Position numbers and translations under genes: made by a program
Source of the DNA: Spizellomyces punctatus DAOM BR117
Lineage: Eukaryota; Chytridiomycota; Chytridiomycetes; Spizellomycetales; Spizellomycetaceae
Direction of reading: 5' to 3'
Assembly: GCF_000182565.1 (NCBI RefSeq)
Contig: NW_015971538.1
Span: 961,736 to 1,025,735, forward strand
Length of the DNA: 64,000 nt
Shown: positions 11,047-22,803 of the stretch, piece after piece
How positions within the stretch are numbered: the first letter of the stretch is position 1
How the letters are laid out: each line of letters begins with the position of its first letter
The notes under the pieces: model-generated
Database searches by the model: none
The model's input: the letters and a program-made list of their open reading frames with translations, nothing else
What the model was told of the DNA's origin: nothing

Positions 11047-11883
11047 ATGAGTTTGGTCAATATTGTTAACGTGGAGGTTGGTTTCGCTCTTTACTAGTCA
11101 GTTTCGGAGGCTAGGGCTAACGGGAAGAGTTTCGTTAGATTTTGAACAACCCATGCTCTTTCTTTGACCCATTTCAAATCGAGATTACATTTGAGGTTAT
11201 TGCAGAGTTACAGGAAGGTAAGATTTATTTGAATTGTTACGAGTCCGTATCATCCTTTATTCATATGCTTGCCCCCACTCCCGAAAAGATTTGGAGTTCA
11301 AGGTGGTTTACGTCGGATCCGCCGAAAGCGAGCAACACGACCAAACCCTCGAATCTGTCATGGTCGGCCCCGTCCCAGTTGGAACAAGTAAATTCATGCT
11401 AGAGGTAAGCATACAAGTCAGCACAATGTCCAGATTCTTGCTCACCACTATCTCGTACCAGGCGCCACACCCAGACCCCAGCCGCATTCCACCTGAAGAC
11501 GTTGTAGGCGTCACCGTCATTCTTCTCATGTGTTCTTACCGAGACCGGGAGTTTGTTCGAGTGGGATATTATGTGAACAACGACTACACGGATGAATTAA
11601 TGAGGGACGAACCACCCCCAAAGCCGTTGTTTGAGAAATTGCAGAGGAGTATTTTGGTAGATAAGCCAAGAGTGACCAGGTTTTCTATTCCTTGGTGAGT
11701 GTGGCAAATTGGCTTCGTCATAATGACGGGGTCGTTAACGAGGTTGTATGATTTAGGGACACTGAAGAGAAGCGAGAAAAGAATGAAGGGGGCAATGACA
11801 TGGATATTTCTCAACCTGGGTCGCCGGAAAAAGGCATCGCAGCAGTGGGACCATCGGATAACATGGCGCAAGAAGCTGTATGA
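11047..11883 (+). CDS. ASF1: histone chaperone ASF1
   Basis: Five exons, 11047-11076, 11139-11217, 11289-11404, 11462-11694 and 11757-11883, give 194 residues. Asf1 binds an H3-H4 dimer and passes it to assembly factors during replication, transcription and repair in the nucleus. The first exon codes only MSLVNIVNVE; conserved core pieces follow: NNPCSFFDPFQIEITFE, DLEFKVVYVGSAES, PVPVGTSKFMLE, PHPDPSRIPPEDVVGVTVIL, REFVRVGYYVNN. The core is about 155 residues, as in other eukaryotes. The tail after RFSIPW is short and polar with SQPGSPEK, a possible phosphorylation site; it lacks the long acidic tail of yeast Asf1. Confidence 0.97.
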
Positions 11884-12141
11884 GGTGGCCGCATAATGTA
11901 GGGAATAGCTGGGGGATGGGCTTAGATTAGTTTGTTTGAATCGCGCTAGTATTTTTTTTTTTTTCTTGTAGGTAGTGTTTCTCTTTTATGTTCCTTTTTC
12001 CTTGCGCTTTGAATACCACTGGGTTCCTGATCATTTTGCATGTGGGCCACAATAGTATGCGATCAGCTTTGGTGACAAAAATGTATAAATGGAATAAAAG
12101 TGGTATTTACAGCAGTTATAATCGCACCCAACTGACTAAAC

Positions 12142-13518
12142 TCACTCCCAATTTCCCCAATCATCATCCTCTTCCGCCTTTGGGTCGGGGGATGGACTGG
12201 ACTGCCCTGCGGGTCCGTTGACGACTTCGAAGCTGTCTGTGGAGTCCATGCTCCGCTTTGCGGCGAGGTGCGTAGGGCGCGGGCTGGGAGACTGGGTTTC
12301 TGAGGTTTCTTGGGAAGATGCCGGATTCGGGGATGTTGACGATTCCTTTGATGGGGAGGTTTCGAGACGCGGGTTTGCTGTAAACTCTGTCGACGCAATC
12401 TCAGAGGCCGAATCATCTTGTAAAGCAGTGTCGATTTGTTCCGATGCTTCCTCAGACATAGTTTCGGACGTCCGAGTTGCATCCTTTTCTTCAGGTCCAG
12501 CTTTAGCATCTCCGCCAACCTCCTCCTCCTCTTCTTCATCTTCAGATCCCCACGAAAATGCCTCCTCGTCTTGCTCTGAAAGGTTCATCAGCTCTTTTCT
12601 AACCGCTTCTTCTCTATCTACCTCCGCAATTCGGAAAAAGTATCGCAGCCAAAATTCGTTGAAAGACATTTCGCTCGGTACAAACTGTGCCAGCATTCCT
12701 TTCACCACTGGGTCCTGTTCTAGCACAGCGATTTCCTGATTGGGGGTCGTGAACGTTTCTTGAAAGGTCTTGAATCGGGCGCAAAATTCTTCGTCTGTTG
12801 ACTTTGAGGGATCCGTTTGGTAGGTAGATGGGTCGGCTTTGAGGGAGGCGAGCAGAGCAGCTTTGCGGTTGAAGATCACATCTCGCTTGACCGGTTTGCT
12901 TTTCGTTTTGCTGACATGCTCCTGCACTTCTTCACCGGGTACAATCGTTACAGCCGAACTCAAAAACTGCGTCAATCCCTCACTAAACTTTCCCAACAAT
13001 TTATCTGCTTTGACCGTCAGTTCATCCAATGCGCTCAAGTCCAGCGTCTTGTCTGCTCTAGGGGTGACGGTCCCAGAGCCCGGACCAGCGAGGACCATAT
13101 CACCAACCGCAATAGCAGAAAGATCCTCAGGAGTGGATTCATGTTTATTATCATGTTCGGTAGGGGCACTAATTTCTGCAAATGTGTCTTTGAGGGTATG
13201 TGAAATCTTGTCAAACTGCGTCGTGGATTCTGTCGTAACGACTGAAACAAGTTCCGAAAGGTCACGCTTATAAACGTCTACGACAGCTTCGCTTTGTTTC
13301 TTCACGGCGTCAACAAGTCCTCCCCAAGAAAACCCTTGCCATCCAAACGACGAGGGCTGCTTTGCTTGCTGTAGAGGTAGAGTTGGTTGCCTTTCTTCCA
13401 GCTCCGAGGGGGTGGGAGGCAACTGAATAGAGGCATCTAGTAGTTCTGCATTGGCAGCGCGCAGGTCGGCAGCTGTTGGGAGGTCTTCCACTGTTTCTAG
13501 CGCTTCGAGACTGGACAT
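12142..13518 (-). CDS. BSD-domain protein (BSDC1/Dos2-like)
   Basis: Single exon of 458 residues. The N-terminal part (about 60-130) contains 'FSWGGLVDAVKKQSEAVVD', an amphipathic helix typical of BSD-domain proteins of the BSDC1/SYAP type. The BSD domain lies at about 280-310, with 'FVPSEMSFNEFWLRYFFR' giving the conserved Phe-Trp pair. From about 335 the chain is acidic and Ser/Thr rich (a Glu run near 345) and it ends in DDDWGNWE, a C-terminal acidic-aromatic motif seen in BSDC1 and Dos2 relatives. Function in this family is poorly known. It lies tail to tail with ASF1 (258 bp between stops). Confidence 0.85.
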   Translation of the reverse strand: MSSLEALETVEDLPTAADLRAANAELLDASIQLPPTPSELEERQPTLPLQQAKQPSSFGWQGFSWGGLVDAVKKQSEAVVDVYKRDLSELVSVVTTESTTQFDKISHTLKDTFAEISAPTEHDNKHESTPEDLSAIAVGDMVLAGPGSGTVTPRADKTLDLSALDELTVKADKLLGKFSEGLTQFLSSAVTIVPGEEVQEHVSKTKSKPVKRDVIFNRKAALLASLKADPSTYQTDPSKSTDEEFCARFKTFQETFTTPNQEIAVLEQDPVVKGMLAQFVPSEMSFNEFWLRYFFRIAEVDREEAVRKELMNLSEQDEEAFSWGSEDEEEEEEVGGDAKAGPEEKDATRTSETMSEEASEQIDTALQDDSASEIASTEFTANPRLETSPSKESSTSPNPASSQETSETQSPSPRPTHLAAKRSMDSTDSFEVVNGPAGQSSPSPDPKAEEDDDWGNWE

Positions 13519-13816
13519 GGAGGGCAGTTATGTATGATAAAAGACCCAATTTCCACAGCGTCGTCTTGGGCGACTTTAACCGTGTTGGCGCTTGCCTCAC
13601 CTGACGCGTACAATCTGACGCACATTATGCGATATTAAGCATTCAAAAACTTGTCAAAAAATAACGAAACGTTCATGCATTGCTATTATCAAACATCCGT
13701 CGATTCACCCCCACCATAGTAGCGAAAAAAGGAAAATTACATACAATCGAACACATGGTCTATAAAAATAAGTCTATTCTATCTATGCTCAAGAAAATGC
13801 TGAAAAAGGGAAAGTG

Positions 13817-15425
13817 TCAATATATAAACTGTGATATGTCTCCTTTGCCCGAATCACTCCGTTTTGATGCATTCTTCCGCTCGCGGTGCTTCAGGAAGAG
13901 ATGAAAGGTGTTGCGATACAGAAGATCGAGGATTTCGTCGACCGCTGGATCAAAAACTGTGACGGATATCCCCGCAGGTGCAACGACGGCGGGTACGCCA
14001 GCCTCGTCACGCTGTTGAAGTTGTGTAATGATACCGCGGCGGATGGCGTGGGAGATGTTGACTTCATGTTGGGCGCCGGGCATGATGAAAGCAGAGTAAA
14101 AAAGGAGGACGTGGTCCATGATGGAGGCTGGAATCATGTGCGTGGTTGTGGTTGGATTGGCAACGGTGCTAGTGTTCTGTTCCAGGAAGCGCAGGAGGCA
14201 GCGGGTTAACCCTATTTCGGGTTTGGGAACTCCTGCGAATTCCGGTAGCGCTTCGGATATTTGGAGTTCCAGTCGGATATACGCTTCGTAAAACATGATA
14301 TTTTCCAGGCAAAGTGTTTCCTACTCTCGCCGTTTAGAGTTTTCGTTCGACATTACGACCGGCGCATCCGGTACTCACCTTGGCAAACTCAACCAATTCC
14401 GCATACAGCTCCTGATGATACAGCACTCGGATGAAACAGTCCCGAGTGTACTGCAGCTCCAATTCTGGTTCCTCTCCATCAACTGAACTTGCTCTCGACT
14501 TGTTGGGATTGGGATTCCCGACAGGATTGCCGACACCTTTTCCAAGTCCAAGCCATTTTCGGCGCCCTTTAGACGCTGCCGAGGAGTCCGAGTCCTCACT
14601 ACTCAGACTCGACACTCGTTTTCGGCCGCCGTCTTTCCGGGTCAAGGCTGCATCGAGACTTAGGCGGCCTACAGCTTCCTCCAAATCTGCTACAGGTGAT
14701 TTTCCTCGCTTGGAAGCCAAAAATTCGGGGTAAAATCGCTTGTACAGCAGTTCGTGTACCTCATCTGCCGCAGCATCCAGGACAGACACTGGAACCCGGT
14801 TCTCGTCTAGTAGAGTCAATTTATCAGCAACAGACTGTCGCACAGCTTGGGATAGCCCCACGATCTCCTCGGGTCCGCCTGCTATTACAAAAGATCGGTA
14901 AAACCGGTTCAACAGCGTCGTCAACCAATCTGGAACGGTAATCACTTCGTCATTGCTGTTCGAAGATCCCGATGATTCTGTCTCGGCTCTGAGAAATCGT
15001 CTGATACATGGTGGCTCTCCCGGATCGGGAAGGGCGTGGCGGATATCTGCTCCAGCAGCGATCGCCAATAGAAGACTCTCAAGTCTTATATATCCGTCAC
15101 GAAATAAGAGCAGTGGAGCACCTTCGGTTGAAGACTAGAGGACATTCATCATTTATTGCATAGCTTATCCTACGATTTAAAGTCAAGCACTTACAGAAAA
15201 CTGTTGTCGGAATTCGGTATACAGTTGTGCATCACCCAACACCTTTGCAAATGAGTCCCTCGATCCATCCAGAGCATGGCTCACTCGACTTTTTTCGGTC
15301 GCAACTAACCCTCGTGGACGACGTACTGGCAGCAGCTTGGACAGTAATCCTTGTGACGGCCCTTTGTTCGCCGCCATTTCAAATTCACCTCGGCGTACAC
15401 CACTTGCGATCGAGTGTTCAAACAT
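13817..15425 (-). CDS. protein with two tandem RGS-fold domains
   Basis: Three exons, 15425-15195, 15134-14379 and 14320-13817, join in phase (introns of 60 and 58 bp) and give 496 residues; an internal ATG at 15377 (MAANKGPSQGLLSK) is an equally good start. RGS domains speed GTP hydrolysis by Galpha subunits. The first unit spans about 50-200: 'FAKVLGDAQLYTEFRQQF' then 'LLLFRDGYIRLESLL', a Ser-rich insert, and 'FYRSFVIAGGPEEIVGL'. The second spans about 315-480: 'CFIRVLYHQELYAELVEFAK' then 'ENIMFYEAYIRLE' and 'FYSAFIMPGAQHEVNIS'. Both repeat the same 'FD.A.DEilDLLY...F..FL' end, so this is an internal duplication. No membrane or GoLoco segment is seen. Coding beyond 15425 was not established. 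Confidence 0.75.
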
Positions 15426-15966
15426 TCAAACGGGGAAAGTTCGCTGTGTTCTTTCTTTAGGTCATTCCAATACACCACCGTCAGCCATTTTCTTTCTTCT
15501 TTGGTTTTTTTTATCAATGCAAATGTCAATTGCTCACTGGCCTTGCAAAAGGCCCGAAACTTGCCCCAATTGGTCGTCATCGTCTTTGGAGTGGGAGATT
15601 TGAAACTGGTGGCACAGTTTTGTTAGTGGAGGCACAGCAAGTGCAAGTGTGAAATTTTGGGCTTGGACTCCCTTTTCCTGCAGCGTTTCGCGGCATCGGC
15701 AAATTGACCCAGGGCATAGGCGCCGACGAGCGGACGGTTTGGCAGTTGCGAGCCGTCAGCCAAACGAATTTCCTTTTCTTGCTCATGATCGGAATTTCGA
15801 AGCGGCAATGGAAAACCGCTGGCCAATTTGACGGAGTGTGAAGGATTTCCACACACAAAAGTCACCCAAAGTGCGCAGAAAGATAAGCGTGGCTCAAGAG
15901 TTTTTCGAATAATTTCATGCCATGAATAACAAGCTTTTAGCTACATTCTTAAAGTTCCGAGGCTTG
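15426..15966. other. gap of about 540 bp
   Basis: Between the double-RGS gene start and the NKAP stop, all on the minus strand. An open frame at 15305-15580 overlaps the RGS exon in another frame and has no recognisable domain. An upstream exon of the RGS gene here cannot be excluded, but an in-frame TGA directly precedes the ATG at 15425. Confidence 0.4.
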
Positions 15967-17391
<1,425 letters not shown>

Positions 17392-17522
17392 TTAGAACAT
17401 GTGCTATTGGACTTCTGCTGGAAACCAACTAGTCATTTGGAGCCAATGCATTGGAATGAATGGTTGTTCCTGGTTGAGATTGCATTTAAGCTAGTTGATC
17501 TTCCTCCAGCAACGTTCCCATC

Positions 17523-18332
17523 ATGTCGCCTTCTTCAATATCAATGGCCAATATCCTGCGCCTAGCAACCTCCGTCAACGAACATTTATCATACATTCAT
17601 ATTCCCACTGCATCAAATATCGGCCTTGTTCTTGTCAATGGGTGGTATTCTACTCTAAATGGATCCCGCAAAAACAACTTTTTCGCCAATTACGCCCGTC
17701 GTCGTAAGCTAACGCTCACCGCTTACGACCACTATGCGCATGGTCTCTCTTCTGGCTCTATGGACAACTTTACAATTGGAACGGCCAAGAAGGATCTCTT
17801 ACGGGTTTTAGATGAGGTTGTTGCACCAAGTCAGCGCCAGATATTGATTGGATCATCGATGGGGTATTGGTTGTCTCTTCTTGCTCAACGGCAACGGCCG
17901 GAAAAGGTTGCTGGGATTGTGGGCATAGGTGGTGCCCCTAATTTCACCGCTTTGCTTTTGGATGAACTAGCCCCAGGCCAGATTGATCATTTAAGCCATC
18001 TGGCTCGGACAGAGCAGAGGGCTTCGTATCAGCGTCCGTCGCAATACGATCCAGCTGGATATCAAGTGGGATGGAGCCTTCTTCAGGAGGGCCAACGGCA
18101 TTATATTACAAAGGGGTGGAAGGTCAACTGTCCCATTAGACTCTTTCATGGCATGCATGATACGGACATGCCATGGACGGAGGCCATCAAATATGTAGGC
18201 TTCCTGGATTCCAGAGATGTGACCATAACCTTGATCAAGGACGGGAATCATAGATTAAGTAGAGAACAAGATTTGAAACGGGTTGCTAAAGAGTTAGATC
18301 TTTTGTCCGGGTATGAAATGGTGGGGGGCTGA
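17523..18332 (+). CDS. alpha/beta hydrolase, ABHD10-like
   Basis: Single exon of 269 residues; a second in-frame ATG at 17544 would remove seven residues. Alpha/beta-hydrolase fold: Ser nucleophile in 'ILIGSSMGYWLSLLA' at about 118, Asp in 'LFHGMHDTDMPW' at about 220, His in 'LIKDGNHRLSRE' at about 250. Order, size and the 'GSSMG' elbow match ABHD10, a mitochondrial depalmitoylase/thioesterase; relatives include bacterial hydrolases of the same short type. The N-terminus is uncharged or weakly basic, so mitochondrial import is not certain. It diverges from NKAP and converges with the PPR gene (141 bp between stops). Confidence 0.82.
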   Translation: MSPSSISMANILRLATSVNEHLSYIHIPTASNIGLVLVNGWYSTLNGSRKNNFFANYARRRKLTLTAYDHYAHGLSSGSMDNFTIGTAKKDLLRVLDEVVAPSQRQILIGSSMGYWLSLLAQRQRPEKVAGIVGIGGAPNFTALLLDELAPGQIDHLSHLARTEQRASYQRPSQYDPAGYQVGWSLLQEGQRHYITKGWKVNCPIRLFHGMHDTDMPWTEAIKYVGFLDSRDVTITLIKDGNHRLSREQDLKRVAKELDLLSGYEMVGG

Positions 18333-18473
18333 AAGAGGTGTCATTGCAAGTCTGTCCTGCCAGCGACGATGACGAGAAATATGCTTAAGTATTATATTCA
18401 CGTCGAGTCAACGGAAGTCGACCCTACGTCCTCCGGTCAACGATGTACTCTATATGTTATCAATCATGCCTCT

Positions 18474-20396
18474 TTAGCCCGCTGCTCTCCACAGATCCTC
18501 ATCGACAGACACCTTTTTTTCACTGAAAGCGTCCAAGAGCGCCTTCCCCTCTTGAGGCTCATCTTGAGGCTCAGGGTCAATGGGTGCCAATTTCGTCAAA
18601 TCGATGGTCTGTCCGGACGCCACTATCTGAAACCCCTTCAGTTGGTCCCCCTCCCCAATGATTTGCAGCACTCTGGTTATGCCATCGGTAGGATGCAACT
18701 TCCCTGGCGCTTCCTTCCTGGTTTGGACATATTCCCGCACGTAGTCTAGCGCCTGTTGGTTCAAGGGTTTGCCTGCGTCCCACACACTGTATATGAGTCC
18801 GTTGTAAGTATATTGGTCAGGTTCCAACCCAGCCTTTTTCATTCGGTCGAGATAATACGCTGCCTTTTCGGGATTTTTGTGTGGTGCTTTGGAAAAAGCG
18901 GAAATGACTGCATTGTAAGAGTAGAAATCTGCTCCACTTTCGGCCTGTGTGGATATTTCTTCAAAAGTCGATTCCGCATCTTCCCCTCGGCCCAGCTTCG
19001 AAAGGCATGAAAGTTCAAGTTTGAGGATATCAACGGTCATCGGCCATCGGTGGCTATTGCGCTTATGTTCCTTCCGATATTCGCGCAACAAAGCAATGGC
19101 CTGACGGTATTCTTTGTCCTCCAGAAAGCCTTCCAAAATACCCTTGTACAATGCAGGACTCGGGAATGCCCCAGCTCGCTCAATCAGGTTTCGAAGTCCC
19201 GCCGTATACATTCCTACCGATTTGGAAAGCGCTGCATGTGTGTTTCGATTGGGGCCAACGCGCTTAACTAGCATTGAAATATACATGCGCATCGCCGCTA
19301 TTGGATCTCGTTGATGCCAATAAGCGGTCAGCATCAGATTGTATGTGACGGTGTTCGCGGGGACACCGTGAGTCTCCATTTCTCTCAAAATTTTGTCTGC
19401 TTCAAGGACACGGTTCGCTCGAAGAAAGCCGCGAAGGAGAGAATTATAGGAACGCGTGGTTCTTCCGTATCCATTCTCCAACTTCTTGTATACCAGCTTC
19501 CGAGCTTCTTCGATATCGCCTTTGCTGGAGGCAAAGTATTCTATCAAAATGTCATATGTCCGTCCATCTGGCAAAAACCCGTTATCCTTTCCAAATAACA
19601 ATACTCGCTGAACAAGATCGTCCTGCTTCAACTGTACAGCGTGTTCAAGGAGTGCATTGTAAGGTCCGGACAATTGTGCAATTGGATACCGCCCCACGCT
19701 ATCCTCGAGTTCCTTCAAGGCATCTGTAGGCCGGTCCCAAGCCTTCGCAGTAAGTAAGATAAAGGGAGCCACACGCGGAAGGTTCCATCCGCGTTCAGCC
19801 ATGATCTTCCAGATCTTTTGCACCTTTTTGACCTGACCCGCATAGGCGTAGTATGAGGCCAGTGCAACATACGTAGGTGTATTTGGCTCAAGCCCATTCT
19901 TACGCATAGTAGCAATGATCCCTTCCGCAGTGCGGATACGACTTTCTTTCGTCAGCCTGGCACCCCAGGACAAGGTGTGTGACCTTATTAACCGCAAAAA
20001 ACCATTGAATACGTCCAAGCCAATTTCCTTCAAGTTATCATTCCTTTCGAGATATTTGTAAGCATCCCAGGCCAATCTGTGGTCCTGCTGACGCACATAT
20101 TTGACAAATTGGTCGGGAGTGAAGTGTGGTCGGGAATCATTTGGTGATTGCGGGATAGGCTTGTCAATATACTCCCGTAAAATACTCCGCACGCTTGCGA
20201 CTGCGTCTTTCGACGACTCTGCGCCAGAGGACGCTGTGCTTTCTTTTATTACGCTCAGTTGTTGCTCAGGGGCAGAGTTCGTATGCTGCTTCCTAAGAAA
20301 GCAGGATGGTGTTGTAGCGGGGTGACGGACCGTCGGACATCGACGGGAAGCTTGAGCGACAGGCTGCGCTAACCGACGTGCTATTGTGTGGAACAT
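18474..20396 (-). CDS. mitochondrial pentatricopeptide-repeat (PPR) protein
   Basis: Single exon. I take the ATG at 20396, giving 640 residues that begin MFHTIARRLAQPVAQASRR, a basic amphipathic mitochondrial targeting sequence; the open frame extends to 20522 but that part looks non-coding. From about 120 the protein is a series of 35-residue helix pairs with PPR signatures such as 'GLEPNTPTYVALASYYAYAG', 'NGYGRTTRSYNSLLRGFLRA', 'HGVPANTVTYNLMLTAYWHQ' and 'GADFYSYNAVISAFSKA'. I count about ten. PPR proteins bind organelle RNA and act in its processing, stability or translation. No endonuclease or deaminase tail is present. Confidence 0.93.
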   Translation of the reverse strand: MFHTIARRLAQPVAQASRRCPTVRHPATTPSCFLRKQHTNSAPEQQLSVIKESTASSGAESSKDAVASVRSILREYIDKPIPQSPNDSRPHFTPDQFVKYVRQQDHRLAWDAYKYLERNDNLKEIGLDVFNGFLRLIRSHTLSWGARLTKESRIRTAEGIIATMRKNGLEPNTPTYVALASYYAYAGQVKKVQKIWKIMAERGWNLPRVAPFILLTAKAWDRPTDALKELEDSVGRYPIAQLSGPYNALLEHAVQLKQDDLVQRVLLFGKDNGFLPDGRTYDILIEYFASSKGDIEEARKLVYKKLENGYGRTTRSYNSLLRGFLRANRVLEADKILREMETHGVPANTVTYNLMLTAYWHQRDPIAAMRMYISMLVKRVGPNRNTHAALSKSVGMYTAGLRNLIERAGAFPSPALYKGILEGFLEDKEYRQAIALLREYRKEHKRNSHRWPMTVDILKLELSCLSKLGRGEDAESTFEEISTQAESGADFYSYNAVISAFSKAPHKNPEKAAYYLDRMKKAGLEPDQYTYNGLIYSVWDAGKPLNQQALDYVREYVQTRKEAPGKLHPTDGITRVLQIIGEGDQLKGFQIVASGQTIDLTKLAPIDPEPQDEPQEGKALLDAFSEKKVSVDEDLWRAAG

Positions 20397-20925
20397 GGCG
20401 AGTCTGGAATGGTATTTGGAGTTGGTCAAAAGCCCTGGCAAAGACCAACGCTGTTGTCGTGACAACGACGATGAGTCAATCCGTGGGTGACGCATCAAAT
20501 GCCTGTGTTGGCAGTTGCGCATTAGCAGTCAGGCAAACGCATCCATTATTGCACAACTAGTATCGAATGCACTCTCCAGTAGGCCCTTGTTACCAGCATG
20601 GCTTGGAAGCACAATGCCTGGCAAAGCTTGAATATGACGATAAACCATAGAGTTAGTATCGCGATTGCAAGCTCGAAACGCTGTTTAGGACTGGTGTAGT
20701 GCACCGTTACGATTTTTACTTACCATACTACACCTCGCCTTTCTTGTCGATGACTCTCCTCCTAGCGCTCTCGACTGATAGACTGGAGACGCTTGCTGCG
20801 GTTTGGGTTTTATGCCCGTCCATAAAGCATGCTGCCTATGAAATTGCTTACCCAATCGTCTCGTAATGGCAATATCGTTCCGATCACATTGAAGAAGACA
20901 CTCACCACCGCTTCAGCACATAAAG
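20397..20925. other. divergent promoter region, about 530 bp
   Basis: Lies between the starts of the PPR gene (minus) and the EF-hand gene (plus). No repeat, RNA gene or conserved element stands out. Confidence 0.45.
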
Positions 20926-21828
20926 ATGGAGCCCATATCAAATTCAAAAGCTGAGGGGCTCGACACCGTTCCAGAAGACGGCGGTCCACTCGTCACAGTG
21001 GGAGCCAACATCCCGCATCACCCACCAGAAGCTCGTCCGTCACGTATTACCCGTGGGTCACTCGCCAATTCCACACCCGCGTTTCAGCGGCGCATGACGA
21101 TCGTGCAACAACGCCGACCGACATCTGTATTTGGTACTCCCAGCAATGCACGGGAAACTGATGATTTTGTCCCGGATCTTCCAATTCGTCTGGCGCCAAT
21201 CACCCGCGACGATATCGATCTTGCATTCGAAACGTTGAGTCGAGATGGAAAAAGGATCAAGCGGGAAGATATCAAGGTTTTTGTGGATCTACTATTTAGT
21301 GCCAGTACAGGAGGTGGGGGTAGTGCCAATGTACCTTCCAGTGCCAATCCAGGCTTGGCGCGGACATATTCTCAGGCGGGAGGTATTGGATCGACGATTG
21401 GAGGAGGGGGAGGCATCGTGGGCGGAACGAGCGGTGGCATAAATGCGAACAAGGCTAAAGCGCTAAAGTTGGTTACAAATGGAAAAGAAGAGGTTACGAA
21501 GGAAGGCTTGATAAATCTCCTGCTAAATAGGGCATTGATATCCATGCCATTTGATGAAGCATTCCAGGTATTGCACTGAAAGTTGTTTCTGGTAGAAGCT
21601 TCCAAGAATAACCATTTCCTCCTCACCTACTTGTGCAAGTGGTTTGACCCACATACCGACACGGGATCCTCGCCAGCTCTGACTGAAGCAGATCTGCGGC
21701 GACTAGCAGCTGCGATGAGTCCATACGGGGTTGCACACCGTGGGGATGTCAAGGCATTACTCGCTCACTTTGATAGGGATGGCGACGGAGTTCTTGGCTT
21801 AGAAGACTTCAAGCGGATGATCTTATGA
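20926..21828 (+). CDS. EF-hand protein interrupted by an in-frame TGA
   Basis: One reading frame runs from the ATG at 20926 to a TAG/TGA-free end at 21828, broken only by a TGA at 21577-21579. Before it lie 217 residues: a disordered N-terminus with PTSVFGTP, an EF-hand-like pair 'TRDDIDLAFETLSRDGKRIK', a Gly-rich linker (about 125-165) and helix 'MPFDEAFQ'. After it come 'LFLVEASKNNHFLLTYLCKW' and a canonical calcium loop DRDGDGVLGLEDF. The TGA sits inside a 15-bp segment, 21568-21582, which begins GT and ends AG and keeps frame if removed. Options are a very short intron, readthrough, a base error, or a recent nonsense mutation. The role is unknown; calcium binding is inferred from the loop. 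Confidence 0.6.
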
Positions 21829-22037
21829 TATGTGCATGAACATAACACCGTGATGCTGCTTCCGTAGATTACATAGCACTTCCGTGTCATTTAGATCATG
21901 ATTCATGTAGCTCATTCAAAGCAGTCTCTGGGAACCACCAACGCTGAACGGTCATTGTTTTTAAACAGAAGACTAAAGCTCTTGATATACAGAAACACAT
22001 TAGGAATGCAATCTTGAAGGCATTTCCAGGATCACCC

Positions 22038-22594
22038 TTATCCACGGCCCCGTCCAGGAGCACCAGGACCGCCTCTGCCAGCACCCATACCAGGAGGTCC
22101 AGCCCTACCCCTGCCTCTTCGACTAGCTTGTGCCCTGGCCACGGTCGCTTTACCCCTTCCCAAGCCTATACCTCTTCCTTTATTTGCCCCTGGCCCTATC
22201 CTCTTGAACATTGGAGCATTTTTGAGCATATCCGGTACAATGAAGAATCGAACTTGAGATCCGCGGACGTATACTTGTTCCAATTGACTTTGACGACCGT
22301 CCCGTTGCGTTACAATGATGTCTTTCAATTGAACGTTCATGCTGTCCTCAGCATCCAGAAGTTTGCCACGGTAGATAGCGCCAGACTTAAGCTCTAAGGT
22401 GATTATGTGACCTTCGGCTTCGTGCAGAAGCTAGATAGGAGTTAAAAGAGATGTAAGGTCAGGCAATTCATGAGGTGGCTATACAAGAAAAAGAGATCTG
22501 CGCTCCCACGATCCCATAGCCGAACGTCCGTATCGATGCAAACCACACAGAAGATCGGTCTCAGGCTTACCTTGATAGGAACACCGATAGACAT
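22038..22594 (-). CDS. SMD3: Sm-D3 core snRNP protein
   Basis: Two exons, 22594-22571 (only MSIGVPIK) and 22430-22038, give 138 residues. SmD3 is one of seven Sm proteins forming the ring on U1, U2, U4 and U5 snRNAs. Sm motif 1 ([26 protein letters not shown]) and Sm motif 2 ([19 protein letters not shown]) are both intact. The tail is rich in Arg-Gly ([24 protein letters not shown]), the expected target for symmetric arginine dimethylation. It starts 209 bp from the divergent methyltransferase gene. Confidence 0.97.
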
Positions 22595-22803
22595 GGCTTT
22601 ATATCAAGTTTGCAAGGGGAAATCGGCGTGTCGACGGTGGGTAAGAAAGATTCCGTAGACAAGTGCTGGTAGATTGCAAGCGATGTCTTGCCCCTCACAT
22701 TGTTGCTATGGTAACGCTTTCCAGTGGCACAGCTCCTAGTGGACCAAGATCTGCACTGCACGACCGATCGAGCTTTGTCATTACATCGTGTAAGATGGAG
22801 AGC

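Noticed and set aside
15305-15580. 91-codon open frame overlapping the first exon of the double-RGS gene
   Set aside because: Runs in another frame through a better-supported exon and shows no RGS-like pattern, though an extra 5' exon was considered.
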